Of a stretch of DNA of 64,000 nucleotides, positions 35,699 to 46,274 are shown piece after piece. Numbering within the stretch: position 1 is the first letter of the stretch; each line of letters opens with the position of its first letter. The position numbers and the translations under genes were made by a program. The notes under the pieces are model-generated. The model saw nothing but the letters and a program-made list of their open reading frames with translations, did no database searches and was not told where the DNA came from. The stretch spans positions 42,874 through 106,873 of the forward strand of contig JASANE010012050.1 of assembly GCA_030248225.1 (NCBI GenBank), written 5' to 3'. This stretch comes from Trileptium ribeirensis (Eukaryota > Nematoda > Enoplea > Enoplida > Thoracostomopsidae).

Positions 35699-36903
35699 TA
35701 CTTGCTTATCTTTATCGGAGAATTGATAAATACAGAATCAAATATAGGATGGAGAGATTACTAAAATTTTCAAATTTTACTGTTAAAATTGCAATACGAA
35801 ATTCACCGCCATATTTTGCGCCATATCTAACATATGCATGATTGCGTCAATTTATAAATTACTACGAAAATCTGCAGATCTTAATGTATTATGCCAAACT
35901 TATATTGGTCAATGCTTCAAAACGCATAAACTTTAAACATCGGTAAAATGAGCTGATTTTTTGTTTAGTAGAAAATTAGGCGTTGGCTTCAAGTCTCGAA
36001 TACGCGACAATCTCTTTCCATTCCAAAAAAAGCTATGAGATTTTAAATATCAATAATATACTACAAAACATTAACTACAAAACATATTAAATATTCAGTT
36101 GATTCCAACTCGTGTTTAATTATTTTACTAACGTTATTTGTATAGCTAAAATGAAAACAAATACGTACTAAGATCACTCTGCATTACTTTTGTGTTAGTG
36201 TTAGTGCATTTTCGTGAAATCCAGAAACCCATGGCAACAGCACCAACGACTCAGTGCAGCTGACCCACTATCCATGGTTACCCACGACATATGACTCACC
36301 GACCCAACTTCCATCCCTGCAACTATATATAAATACCAGTAAAACACACATTTTTTCAACACTTGGATTTATTTTAAGTCCACTAATACTTTCCAGTGAA
36401 GCACTACAATATAACTTCATTCACTCTAATCAGCACTGCTTAAGTTTAGCATCGCATAATAAATTCCACAATAAATTTTGATAATAATAATGCTAATAAT
36501 AATGACAAATAGTAGTTATTTCTGTTTCGAATTTCAAACTTGGTTAAATTTTACAAACTCTGGGGAGTAAATACGTCGCTTAAATTCAACATACTATCCG
36601 AAAGATCCAATGACTAATCCATTTATCATCTACACTTGACCTTGTGTTAGCTGCCACAATGATACCATCTATTCCGGACGAATGCATTTTGTTCTTGTAA
36701 TGAAACAATATACCAGTTTTGTCGCACCAGTCAGGGTGTTATGTTGTTTTCGGCATAGTCTGGCTCTTCATTATATAAGAGTTTTTTATGTAAAACACAG
36801 TTAATTATAGTGGATTGGCCAAAATTCTAAATGAACCATATTGAATGTACGTTTTTAGCTTATCGAAGGTGCGAAATACTAAGCCCATGTCGGATATGAA
36901 TGA
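35699..36903. other. Unannotated stretch
   Basis: AT-rich. The 75-codon frame at 36254-36481 has no motif. Nothing else is supported up to the transposon at 36912. Confidence 0.45.
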
Positions 36904-36911
36904 AGCATGCC
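36904..36911. repeat. Target-site duplication AGCATGCC, left copy
   Basis: Perfect 8-bp match to 37449-37456, immediately outside the terminal inverted repeats. The word is itself partly palindromic (GCATGC). Confidence 0.9.
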
Positions 36912-37448
36912 CAGGCGCTCCGCCGCGGTTCTGTGGTAGGGGGGACGAGATTTTGAAATGTATAACCTTCCCAAATTAAGCTTCATACAACATTAAAAAT
37001 ATATTCACTAGGCAGGCCAACCCCACCGCATGGGTAGGCTAATCTAACCCGCCCAGCCGCACTCCATTGGTGGACTCACCCTACATCAAACTCTGTCTAC
37101 ACGTATATTTATGAGGCGATAGATAGATTTATGACTATAAATGCGCCACAAACATGAATATATCACAAAAATGTAAGCTAAATAAAACACAAAAACAAGC
37201 GTCAAAAATAACGTGTAGGTAGCAACTGCAGCTGTAGGTTTACACAGCATTTTACTCATGGACACTGAAAGTATTGTGTATTAAGTTGGGAAAGAAAAAG
37301 CGGAAATAAATGCAACAACTGTTCATGGATAGTCAATTTTGCTGCTTTTCCTTACATGGTGAAAGTCGGAGGGACTGTCCACCCCCCAGCGAAATTTCGG
37401 GAGGGGACATGTCCCCCCATCCCCCCGTCCCCTGTGGCGGAGCCACTG
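36912..37448. mobile_element. hAT-type non-autonomous element, 537 bp
   Basis: The left end CAGGCGCTCCGCCGCGG and the inverted right end CAGTGGCTCCGCCACAG agree at 13 of 17 positions and are followed on both sides by G-runs (GGGGGGACGAG and GGGGACGGGG). Perfect 8-bp duplications AGCATGCC flank the element. The interior is non-coding; the overlapping minus frames at 37323-37536 run across the right end and are artefacts of the C-rich terminus. It is distinct in sequence from the hAT element at 9803-11489. Confidence 0.9.
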
Positions 37449-37456
37449 AGCATGCC
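37449..37456. repeat. Target-site duplication AGCATGCC, right copy
   Basis: Matches 36904-36911 and fixes the right boundary of the 537-bp element. Confidence 0.9.
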
Positions 37457-37689
37457 AGATATATATACAACCGTAGCATGTAGTAATTATTGACAAAATC
37501 GTTTGTCTTCGGATGTGTTGCACTAGAGGGTTTCACTGTCGCTCAAAATTTTGTTTCTTCATTTCTTTTGTTGAGCATCTATGACAAATAATCATCCATA
37601 GTTTAGAAAACATTGCAGGCACTGCTGGCACATATTTAGGATTAATAAGACAGTTATTTTAAAAAAATTTGAACAACCAAATTATGATC

Positions 37690-38165
37690 CATCTATGTTT
37701 AGTGCATCGGGGCGTGGGGAGTAGTGCCTCTAACCTAAGGCTTTGCACACCAAGCCATGCTTACTCCCCGCAGAGCTTAGCATTAGGCTCACCACACAGT
37801 CCTCGGGCGTGCGTAAAATGTTAGTGAATTTGGCTAAATCCTGGAGAAATATAGTTAAAATTAATACAAACTGACAAAATCAAGAAAAATTCTGGCCAAA
37901 TGCAGAAAAATTAAGCAAAATTTTAGCAAAATCGGAAACTTATAAGTTCCTAAACATTTCCAACATTTACCCTCCCGCTGAAATCACCCAAAGGTGTCGC
38001 AAAATCTTCAAAAGTTCAAAGGTGAAACGGGCCGGCACAAAGTGGAGTGGGCCAGTCGTTTACATTCATTTTGTTGTAGCCCCCTCAGTTAACTTTTTCA
38101 CGTTTGGCAGTAGAAAATGAGAGGGGCTCATCTCCTGTCCAACCTTTGCGTGCCTACTGGAGCCA
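37690..38165 (-). repeat. GC-rich dispersed repeat copy, reversed
   Basis: On the minus strand the T-rich core reads as AATTTTGCTAAAATTTTGC-like words (from 37820-37950), flanked by GC-rich blocks. A stem is formed by GGGGCGTGGGGAGTA (near 37710) and TACTCCCCGC (near 37760). The layout matches the plus-strand copies, but sequence similarity is loose. Confidence 0.45.
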
Positions 38166-38299
38166 CCTACCCCGCTAATCTGGCGAACCTCGACCACACA
38201 AGGTGTAGGCAAATGGGCATTTCCTGAATAAAAAACTCTACATCTAAACGTAACATCCAACAGTAAGGCCATGTGTATGAATTGTAATTAAACTGTAAA

Positions 38300-38600
38300 T
38301 ACGCGAGGTCCGTCAGTTAGGGATAGATGGTTTCGGCTTAGCGGCGGGTTTCATCTAAGTTTCCGAAATTCTCAGGACCTCATAGTTTCCCGCGAATTTA
38401 CTAAAATTTGCCCCAGATTTCCAGTATTTTTGCTATAATCTTGCCCAAACCCAAATCTTGCCAAATTGTGCTAACCAAAGTTATCCTACATTTCACCAAA
38501 TATCCCAAAATTTATCGCGTGCCCTCAACGCGGAGGCGGGTGCTGGGTATTCAGAGGCATAGGTAAACGTGTTTTGACGAGCCACCGGGGGTTATTCCAC
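38300..38600 (+). repeat. GC-rich dispersed repeat copy
   Basis: GATAGATGGTTTCGGC (compare GATAGATGGTTCCGGC at about 50960) leads into a run of AAATTTGCCCCAGATTT and CTTGCCAAATTGTGC words and a GC tail (ACGCGGAGGCGGGTGCTGGG). It is a head-to-head neighbour of the reversed copy at 37690-38165. Confidence 0.5.
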
Positions 38601-40229
38601 TACTGTCCATATGTGCGCCTATGTGTTAACAGTATAACTAAGTAATTTCAAAATAGTAGTAGTTGGCCTAAATGGGATTTCGGGACAAATCACAAATCAA
38701 TTAATTGATAGATTCATTGAGCTGCAATAAGCAATTTATAACAAGATTTTTGATGTCGTTATATATTAAATTTGCTTGGAACATATTTTGTCACTATATT
38801 CTATCTCCTAACTCTAATTTCATAGCTAAAATCGCTATATTGATGAAATTCCTCTGGATCATGCCAAATTCTCCACCACCCTGGCGTATCACGTCAAGCT
38901 TTTTTGAATAATCGTATAACGTTTTGTCTCTCTAAGTCTAGAGCTAAGTCTGAGCCTAAGCGTAACTCTAAGCCCTTGCTAAATAGTTAAAGGTATTCAA
39001 TTACCTCTATATTAACAAGAAATTTTGTAGTTAATTTCCGTTATATATCTCTTTGCGTTCCTTCGGTTTTCCGTGGAAGAAATTTAAGCAATAAACTTTT
39101 GAACACCTGTGGATCATTGAGCTTCAACGACTCTCGAGTGAGTCCGTTTTAATTACGTACGTCTTAGTATTTCTTGCGTCAAAATCACTGTCCAAATTGC
39201 GCAAACAGTCGCGGTTTGAATTCTGCATCGGTACTTGTTGTATAGCGAACGCGAACATAGACTCCGTGATGTCCGAACGTAATTTATATACGCGTATATT
39301 TACCGAATCCGCAAACTTGTTCGCGTAAAATGGCATGCCGAACAGCATAGCTGTGTTCATGGTCTATGAATGTATAAATGCACTGATAGCGCTATTGGAA
39401 TGTTGTTTTCAAGTGTTCACGGCCACAAGATGGCGACGCTATATTGTGAAATAATGCCCTCAAACAGTGAGTTCGCGGTATTGCATCAATAAAATAATTA
39501 TGTCCGCGTACATAAGGTAAAATGGCGATTTGTGCGCGGACATCTGTTTTGAAATCGTGAACTTACTTGTCAAAAGAAAAACATAACAGGTGTTTGGACC
39601 TAATTTGGACCCACACGCCAGGTGACCTATGAATTTTACTATAAAGCGTTTAGGAGTTGTACTTATTTAACTAACTTGAAAACAGATCTATTTATTTGCG
39701 GTCAAAAGTTGTTCGACAGCTTTTAAGACAGATTCACTCAGCTGCCAAACGTCAGTCATTATTGTAATTCATTTTAATGCACAAATACTTTTGAGACTCA
39801 TCATGATTTTTGTCTCCCGAAGCTTTCAATATTTGTTAAAAGTAAACGATATTACTTACAGTGCCAGCTTTTCAACGCATACGACGTTATTTCCGCAAAC
39901 GCATAGAGCATCGTCCGACCATAATGTCTTTGTCGGCACATTGAGACAGAGTCAGTAATTTTGTATAAAACGAATATCTTATGAATTATTGATTATTTAA
40001 TCAACGAGATGCAAAAATAGACAAAACATGCTACCTAGCAACCCTATATAGATTCTCTAGTCAAGTTTCAGTTCTTTTAAAGTATATGTAATTGTCGCGA
40101 CATAGTTCGGTGGGCTTTCATTATTCGACCCATTCACTATATCGCGGCTCATTTCAGTACAAATGCGCTACAAATACATGAAATATTGGGATGTAACGCG
40201 ACAGGGAATTTAAAAAATGTACGAAATGC
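38601..40229. other. Unannotated stretch
   Basis: Contains a run of CTAAG(T/C) words at 38931-38976 and a 78-codon minus frame (39124-39360) of normal amino-acid composition but without motif or convincing splice sites. No other structure was seen. Confidence 0.45.
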
Positions 40230-40552
40230 CTAAGTCATACATGCTGACGCTCCAAGGGGTCGGCGGGAGAAAGAGAGGCCTTCTCAGGGGGTTAGACTCC
40301 ATCGGTAGAGGCCCTAGGGGGTGTTGAAAAATGTGGACGACCCCTCCCCCACCGTCGAGGACCCATTTTGCCAATTTTACCTCTTTTGTGCCAATTTTCA
40401 CCATGGTTATATTTTTACAAATTTTTGCTAAAATTTTCGGAGGGCGGGCGAATGCGCAGTACCAGGAGAGAGCGGTGTACGGGTGCCCTGCCGGAGGGAG
40501 GTCACCAAGGCCTCAGTGGACTAGCCTCCTGAATCCCTGCTTCGGTATGTAA
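40230..40552 (+). repeat. GC-rich dispersed repeat, most complete single copy
   Basis: Lead GCTCCAAGGGGTCGGCGGG, core GTGGACGACCCCTCCCCCACC, T-rich run with CCATTTTGCCAATTTTACC and related words, GC tail with GGTCACCAAGGCCTCAG, and the end CCCTGCTTCGGTATGTA. The shared end with 127-662 shows these are copies of one mobile family with a defined terminus. Confidence 0.75.
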
Positions 40553-40879
40553 AGCCTAAGTATATCTTTTCAGCAATTTACGCTATATTCATAGAGGTTT
40601 GCACATTCTGTGAACTGAGTCAAACACTGAGTTTGCTGGATTTGCATAACACTAAAGTACTGGTGCAGCACCTAACAATAAAACAAATTTACATATGGAA
40701 ATTTATTGTTGCCGAGTTGTATTTAAATCAGCACTTCGCTGATTTTAGCGGTTCAACTTAGTTTCATAGTATAAAGCGTTTTCACTTTGGCTGAAGTAAC
40801 CCTGAAGTGGGTTACGTTATATCGTTAAAAAACCAACAGTTCCGCCTGCAAGGTTCGGGGCGGTAGCCCCTCTTCACTT

Positions 40880-41230
40880 ATGCGTGAGTAAACTTAACCT
40901 GCGTCCATCGACTATCTTATCTTGTAACAAGCGATACGGACTGACAGACCCCTGTTACAGAGCTAATACGAAAATTGAATCTACATGAAATTGGTAAAAT
41001 AATAAACAGGTATCAGAAATTGTAACATATGTCCGAACAAAATTTTGCCGAGTTTCAATTTCCAGGATAACAGTTATCGAACGCCTGTCAAATTTTTAGT
41101 TAGATTTGTCTCCGCCCGCGAACAATTTTAACTTAACAGTAACGCCACAAATTAGCAGGTCCTATACTTTAGTTTATGTATAGTGTTTCCAAATCCAAAT
41201 TCAGTTCCAGACAATTTTCGGTGCCAAACA
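40880..41230 (+). repeat. Dispersed repeat, about 350 bp, copy 1
   Basis: Aligns with 49872-50245. Shared words include CTGCGTCCATC, GCGAACAA followed by TTTAAC, and AATCCAAAT, in the same order and spacing. Moderately diverged; no terminal repeats or coding content. Confidence 0.6.
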
Positions 41231-41663
41231 AAATCGATGCTTTTGGTTGAATTATGGCGAACGCAAGATTATCTAGGTTACACAGGTTCCAAACGTTGGG
41301 GACATTATAACGTGAACGCCGCATTAGGCTTATGTTTAGCGTATCGATTTTGCTGTTTTAATATAATACCTCTTGATTTTTACTGTAATAATGCGACGTC
41401 GCATCGCTAGCGTCCAATAAAACGCGAAATCAATTAATTTGGTTCATAGGGTTTACGGGCATATCATAGCGTTTCGCCGATCGGTAGACAATCACGTTTC
41501 GATGGTAATAGGTATTCTATACAAACAAGCGGAAATCGACCGAAGCAAATATATAAAAAATCGTAAATCTCGAATTGAACGCTTCTTTATCAATTTACCC
41601 ATCAACTATATCAAACTCTTTTATTATCAACTGACTTAGATAAAAGCTTTCGGTTGAACCTTA

Positions 41664-42007
41664 AGACGTGTTCACACGCTCAAACGTTTTGCTCAAATTT
41701 TAATCAATATTTGAGCTCAAATTTTGATTAAATTTTGATCAAAGTTTGAAAGCATCTTTTTGCATGTTTGATAAGTTTGAACATGTGAATACTGAACAGA
41801 CATTTCAAGGATATTCCTGTAGCCAATGATCGGCGATATCTGTTACCATAAAGTTTAAGTTGAAATTTTGAACTCAAAATTTTGAAATATCGCTAGTTTT
41901 TCGTAAAAAATTACAATTAATTAAATTTTGATCAAAATTTGACCTTATTTTGATCTCAAATTTTGAACTGAAAATTTGAGCAAACAGTTGCGGCGTGTGA
42001 ACATGCC
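41664..42007. mobile_element. Inverted-repeat short element (MITE-like), TTCACACG ends
   Basis: The left arm starts near 41665 (GACGTGTTCACACGC, TTTTGCTCAAATTTT). The right arm, inverted, starts GGCATGTTCACACGC and continues TTTGCTCAAATTTT. The inner part of each arm repeats CAAATTTTGATCAAA-type words. Total length is about 344 bp with no frame. A half-copy of the same family lies at 57668-57727. Confidence 0.78.
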
Positions 42008-43190
42008 TTTGCGAACTGACTTGTCCTGTTGATGAAATCCGCGAATTTGGTGATGACTATAGTACAAACGGGTTAATACCCTAGTTCCGTTTTGAACAGC
42101 ATTTAAGAGAAAGTTAAATAGCTTGTAATCATTTGCTGTTATAGACGGTTTATTTTATATTGACGTGCCCCGTGTGAACATTTGTTCTAAACCAAATCTG
42201 ACATTAATAGTTTTTAACTTGTTAATGCAAAATTTGAGTACATTGCGTTGCCCTAAAATATAAATATGTGCCGGCTTATTTACTCATGGAAACTGATTTT
42301 GGAGTAATCTAGGCCCACTCGACTTCGTCTCGGATGCACCATGAAAAGTTAAAAGATCAGTTGGTTTACTGATTTACGTACCAGGTGATAATAATCAAAT
42401 TTTGCCTCGTTATAACCCGAAATATGAATGATGCTCAACCCATTGTATATATACAAATTGATTATAGTCGAATATTTGTTATATTAATCGCACTCTTTCA
42501 AACAAAGTTGTATAAAACAACATCCGAATATCGGGTTTATAATAAACTATATTACAAGCAAAGATTTCGATAAATACATGTAATATAATGCAAATCCTGT
42601 AAATACTCTTAGCACGTAGGTAAATAACATGGATAATTAAATTGAAATATAAACATAATTCTTGAGTTTGTACATTTGTGATATCTTCAAATGGATGAAC
42701 AGCAAATATCGCAACCCCTGGCTTCCAACATAGAGTTTTGCCCATTTTTGAACTAGTCGCTACAGAAATCATACCTATATGATGCTGAATTCATGTTTAA
42801 TGTACCTGTACAATAATCCTAATAGCAATATTTTATAATATTACACCAGGGAACATTTAAACTATTCCTGCGCCCAAAATCAAATATCTAGGTACATTGT
42901 GAAAGCGTTTCATATTTGACTCGCTATTCAAAAGTTTAGGTATTCAATTTAGAGAACAACTTTTCAAATTTAAGTAGCACACTTTGTCGGTATTTGCGAA
43001 AATACATTATTTAGCACTGTGTTCTATCCAGTATTTGTATATGTTTTGCAGGAGAAATGTCAAGTTAACCTCTCTGAAGCTGTCGCTCTAGCAACAGTCA
43101 GTCCGCCCCATCAAATGGTATTAAGGATTTCTGAAACTACAGGTGTCTATACAAAAATATTTTATAATTGTATTCTAGGTAAAACATATT
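42008..43190. other. Unannotated stretch
   Basis: Two antisense-overlapping frames (42385-42573 plus, 42479-42772 minus) without motifs. No other structure was noticed. Confidence 0.45.
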
Positions 43191-43194
43191 TTAA

Positions 43195-43481
43195 CCCTTT
43201 AACGCTCACTGTCTTGAAATGTGTAAAGCGGGCATTGTGAATAGTTGTGTTAGCTGACATTGCAACGTGTATTTGTACGTGCGTTGTAACATATTTACTT
43301 TTCGAGGTTCCTTAAGGAACCGAACAACAGTCCTGGATAGCTCAGTGGTTTGCGTACGTCGTTTTCACTGTACAGTCGGGGTTCCGATTAGTCCTATTCC
43401 TATATTTAATTATTCCGATGATCCCTTGGGTTTACTAAATACTGCATTATTAAAATATAAATTAATTCTGACGTGAAGGGG
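43195..43481. mobile_element. piggyBac-type short element flanked by TTAA, with tRNA-like interior
   Basis: TTAA at 43191-43194 is followed by CCCTTTAACGCTCACTG. The other end is GACGTGAAGGGG followed by TTAA at 43482-43485; inverted, it reads CCCCTTCACGTC. Eight of the first ten terminal bases match. TTAA targets with CCC-ends are typical of the piggyBac superfamily. The 287-bp interior has no transposase and carries a tRNA-like stretch (43331-43406). The right half is homologous to the copies at 8372-8452 and 8640-8727. Alternatively, the repeat is a SINE that happens to end in this motif. Confidence 0.72.
43331..43406 (+). pseudogene. tRNA-like sequence with A- and B-box words
   Basis: TAGCTCAGTGGTTTGCG is a good A-box and D-arm sequence, and GGGGTTCCGATTAGTCC resembles a T-arm whose loop has an extra base. 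No proper anticodon arm can be drawn. It is read as an internal Pol III promoter relic inside the 43195-43481 element. Confidence 0.6.
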
Positions 43482-43485
43482 TTAA

Positions 43486-44507
43486 GTTAATATAAATGAT
43501 TTCCATTTTGAGTCTAAATTGTATAAGCTGTACCAAATGTTTTTCACGTTTTTGTGTTATTTAGGTTTTTATCCAGGCCGGTGGCACTATGTAACATATA
43601 TGACAAAATTTCCTAATCCAATCCAAAATGAGAAACATACGGTTACTGAATAACTGGAAAATCGTTTGGATGCTATTTAATATTGTTGTTATCGGATTGT
43701 TACCGGATTTCTATCACTTTACGAATTTTATTAAAATGACTTGAGAAGGAAATCTGAGCTTTAGTTGATATAAAACAATGAACATTATAATAGTGAAATT
43801 ATAGATTTCCTATATTTTGTGGACATTACAAAGCAAAATTATACAGTATTTAAAACTTTAAAATGGCATGAAAATAGCTGAAACTTAAGTGAGTGTTTAG
43901 CGCACGTACTCGATTTTCTATGTACTAAGGTTCAAAAATAAGAAATTAGACTTCAGAGGTGACAGTATAAACCAGGTTAACGGCAATTCCCCAGCTCTGG
44001 GTAATTTCGATTTAGCATCCTCTCTAAGTCAACAAATTAACTATACGAGTTATCCGGCGTTCGCTTTATAATATACCCAGCATTTGGAATCTATGTACAC
44101 CACACAGTGTTGCGCACACCCTCGACAAAAGGGCGTCTGAGTCTGTCATAGCTATTCAAGGGTAGTCAGCGATCAGTGTTATCATTTTCGACGAAGTCAA
44201 AGACACTGTGTCTTCTTTGTAGATTCATTGATTGTATGTTGCATACTATCTTTTCAACGTGCACATTTTCTAGATACAAATATCGAAGTCTTGGAAAAAA
44301 TAATAACTCTGCGGAATAGCAGACCGCATTATTAATAGACAGATTGCGTTATTGTTATTCAGCTAAAAAATTGTTGCTATGGTGTGTGCAACGCCGTAAA
44401 CAAAAATGTAGTAGCTAAGGGTGTGTCGTGTGCCTTTATGAGTTGATTTACGGCACGGATGTGACCCTGACTAGTCTATATGCTAGGGTCCCCACTCCAA
44501 AGAACTA
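43486..44507. other. Unannotated stretch
   Basis: No supported exon, repeat or RNA gene. Confidence 0.45.
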
Positions 44508-44858
44508 AACTTCCAAATAATGAGGACATTATAGCAAGAACTCTGCCGTAACCACCTGTTGTTATCGTTGGCTACATATATATTTCTCAACGCCCTACGG
44601 GTATACAGCTCTAATTGCTTAATGATGATATATAGAAGCCAATGGGCCGCAGCGTGCAAGATTGCAGCTAATAAATATATAACTTCCAAATAATGAGGAC
44701 ATTATAGCAAGAACTCTGCCGTAACCACCTGTTGTGATCGTTGGCTACATATATATTTCTCAACGCCCTACGGGTATACAGCTCTAATTGCTTAATGATG
44801 ATATATAGAAGCCAATGGGCCGCAGCGTGCAAGATTGCAGCTAATAAATATATAACTT
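44508..44858 (+). repeat. 173-bp tandem duplication, nearly identical
   Basis: Copy 1 (44508-44680) and copy 2 (44681-44858) start AACTTCCAAATAATGAGGAC. Within the aligned length I see a single difference (GTTGTTATCG versus GTTGTGATCG). The pair of near-identical minus frames found here follows from the duplication and is not evidence for genes. Confidence 0.96.
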
Positions 44859-45091
44859 GTTGATATATAAAGTACATTATTTTTTATTTTTAGTTCGTTA
44901 ATCCACTGCATAACTTTTGTTATAATCTGAGATATCAAATCTTAATTAACACTACTTGTGACTGAATGTGTGACTTACTACAATGAACGATATCATTGAC
45001 CAGCGCATTTCATGCAGAGCGTCTTCTCAAAACCATCGTAAGTTTGGTGTATATGTTTGTTAAAGATATGTAAAGATATAGAAAAGATGCT

Positions 45092-45308
45092 AAATCTTGT
45101 ATTAAATTTGTGAATTCCCCACTACCGTTGAGCCTTTAGTGCCCTAAATTGGAGAAAAATACGCAATTTTTGTTGCAAAATTACATAGATGTTCATGAAG
45201 ACTGTGTTTTTTGTTTTAATTTTTGTTTTTCTATTTTGTTTCTCCTTTTTCAATTATTAAAAGTCCATCAATTTCTGCGGTAGGTGGAATTCACCGACCT
45301 AGGCGCTT
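45092..45308. mobile_element. Inverted-repeat short element (GAATTCC family)
   Basis: The left arm has TGTGAATTCCCCACTACCG. The right arm inverted has TAGGTCGGTGAATTCCACC and TACCG, then GGACTTTTAAT and AAAAAGGAGAAAC. The arms are about 60 bp with a T-rich centre. A single arm of the same family is at 11672-11752. No frame and no clear target duplication. Confidence 0.68.
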
Positions 45309-46274
45309 AATATATGTTATGTCGCTAAAGTTCAAGTTCATGTAAAATTTATGTTCAGTGGTACATGGGTCGAAAAATGCAACACGCTGCAAGAAACACA
45401 GCTCAATGCAAGGCTAAGACTATTGCCACTGCGGTTGACAACAAGATTACTACCACTGGGGTTGTTTGTGAATTTGTACTGCAAAACATTAGCTTTGACA
45501 AAATTGCACTTTTAACACGCGAAGTATTTATTCTAAATATAACAATAGGCCATGTTAACGCGTGTGATGGAGCAAAAATAATATTGTTGTTGTGGCACGG
45601 AATGCATTTAAACCAAAATTCTGCATCATGTGTGTGATGCGGCACCTAAAAGATAGAAACCCAACGGCTTTCATGCTTTGTTTAAACATTAAAATAATGT
45701 TATTTAGTTGCTTAATATGTTTCGCAGCACTTGTTGAACTGGATTGATCTATTTAATTATTGTCATGTTTTGTGAATGTTTAGTTTCATGTAGTCTTAGC
45801 AAAATACCACATGGTAAAACTTTTGTTATTGTTTTGGCCACATTTCTTACACGATATTCATTCAGTTTTGGATATATTTTCTGTCTATGTCCAATCTATC
45901 TATTTGTAAAATTACCCATTAATTGCTGCTTCCGAGCTCGAAAACGGGTCAATAATCTTGACCTATAACCCACGCTGATCCATAGGCTGGTAGTGCATGG
46001 TTCATTTGACCAGTCACCCGCGAAGTAACTTCGTCGAAATCGTGACCTGTTTGCCACGGATTTCACACCGCCACAATCTATGTTACCAAGTCACGCAAAG
46101 GTCGTAAACATCACCACGTAAAACATTTGAAAAATAATGTTTACTAAAACGGGTTCTTAAAAACGTAATATAAATGAATAATTGAACCCCCGTAATTCTC
46201 ATGCTTACCGAGTACAGTTTTTAACAGCACAACGCATAAATCTGTGCATATATGTTTATCGACTGTATTTAATC
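45309..46274. other. Unannotated stretch
   Basis: The frame at 45365-45637 is fully mirrored by an antisense frame (45403-45645). Neither has a motif. The stretch ends at the satellite. Confidence 0.45.

Noticed and set aside
39124..39360. 78-codon minus-strand frame as an exon
   Set aside because: Composition is protein-like, but no splice acceptor or donor pair, family motif or repeat of codon pattern supports it.
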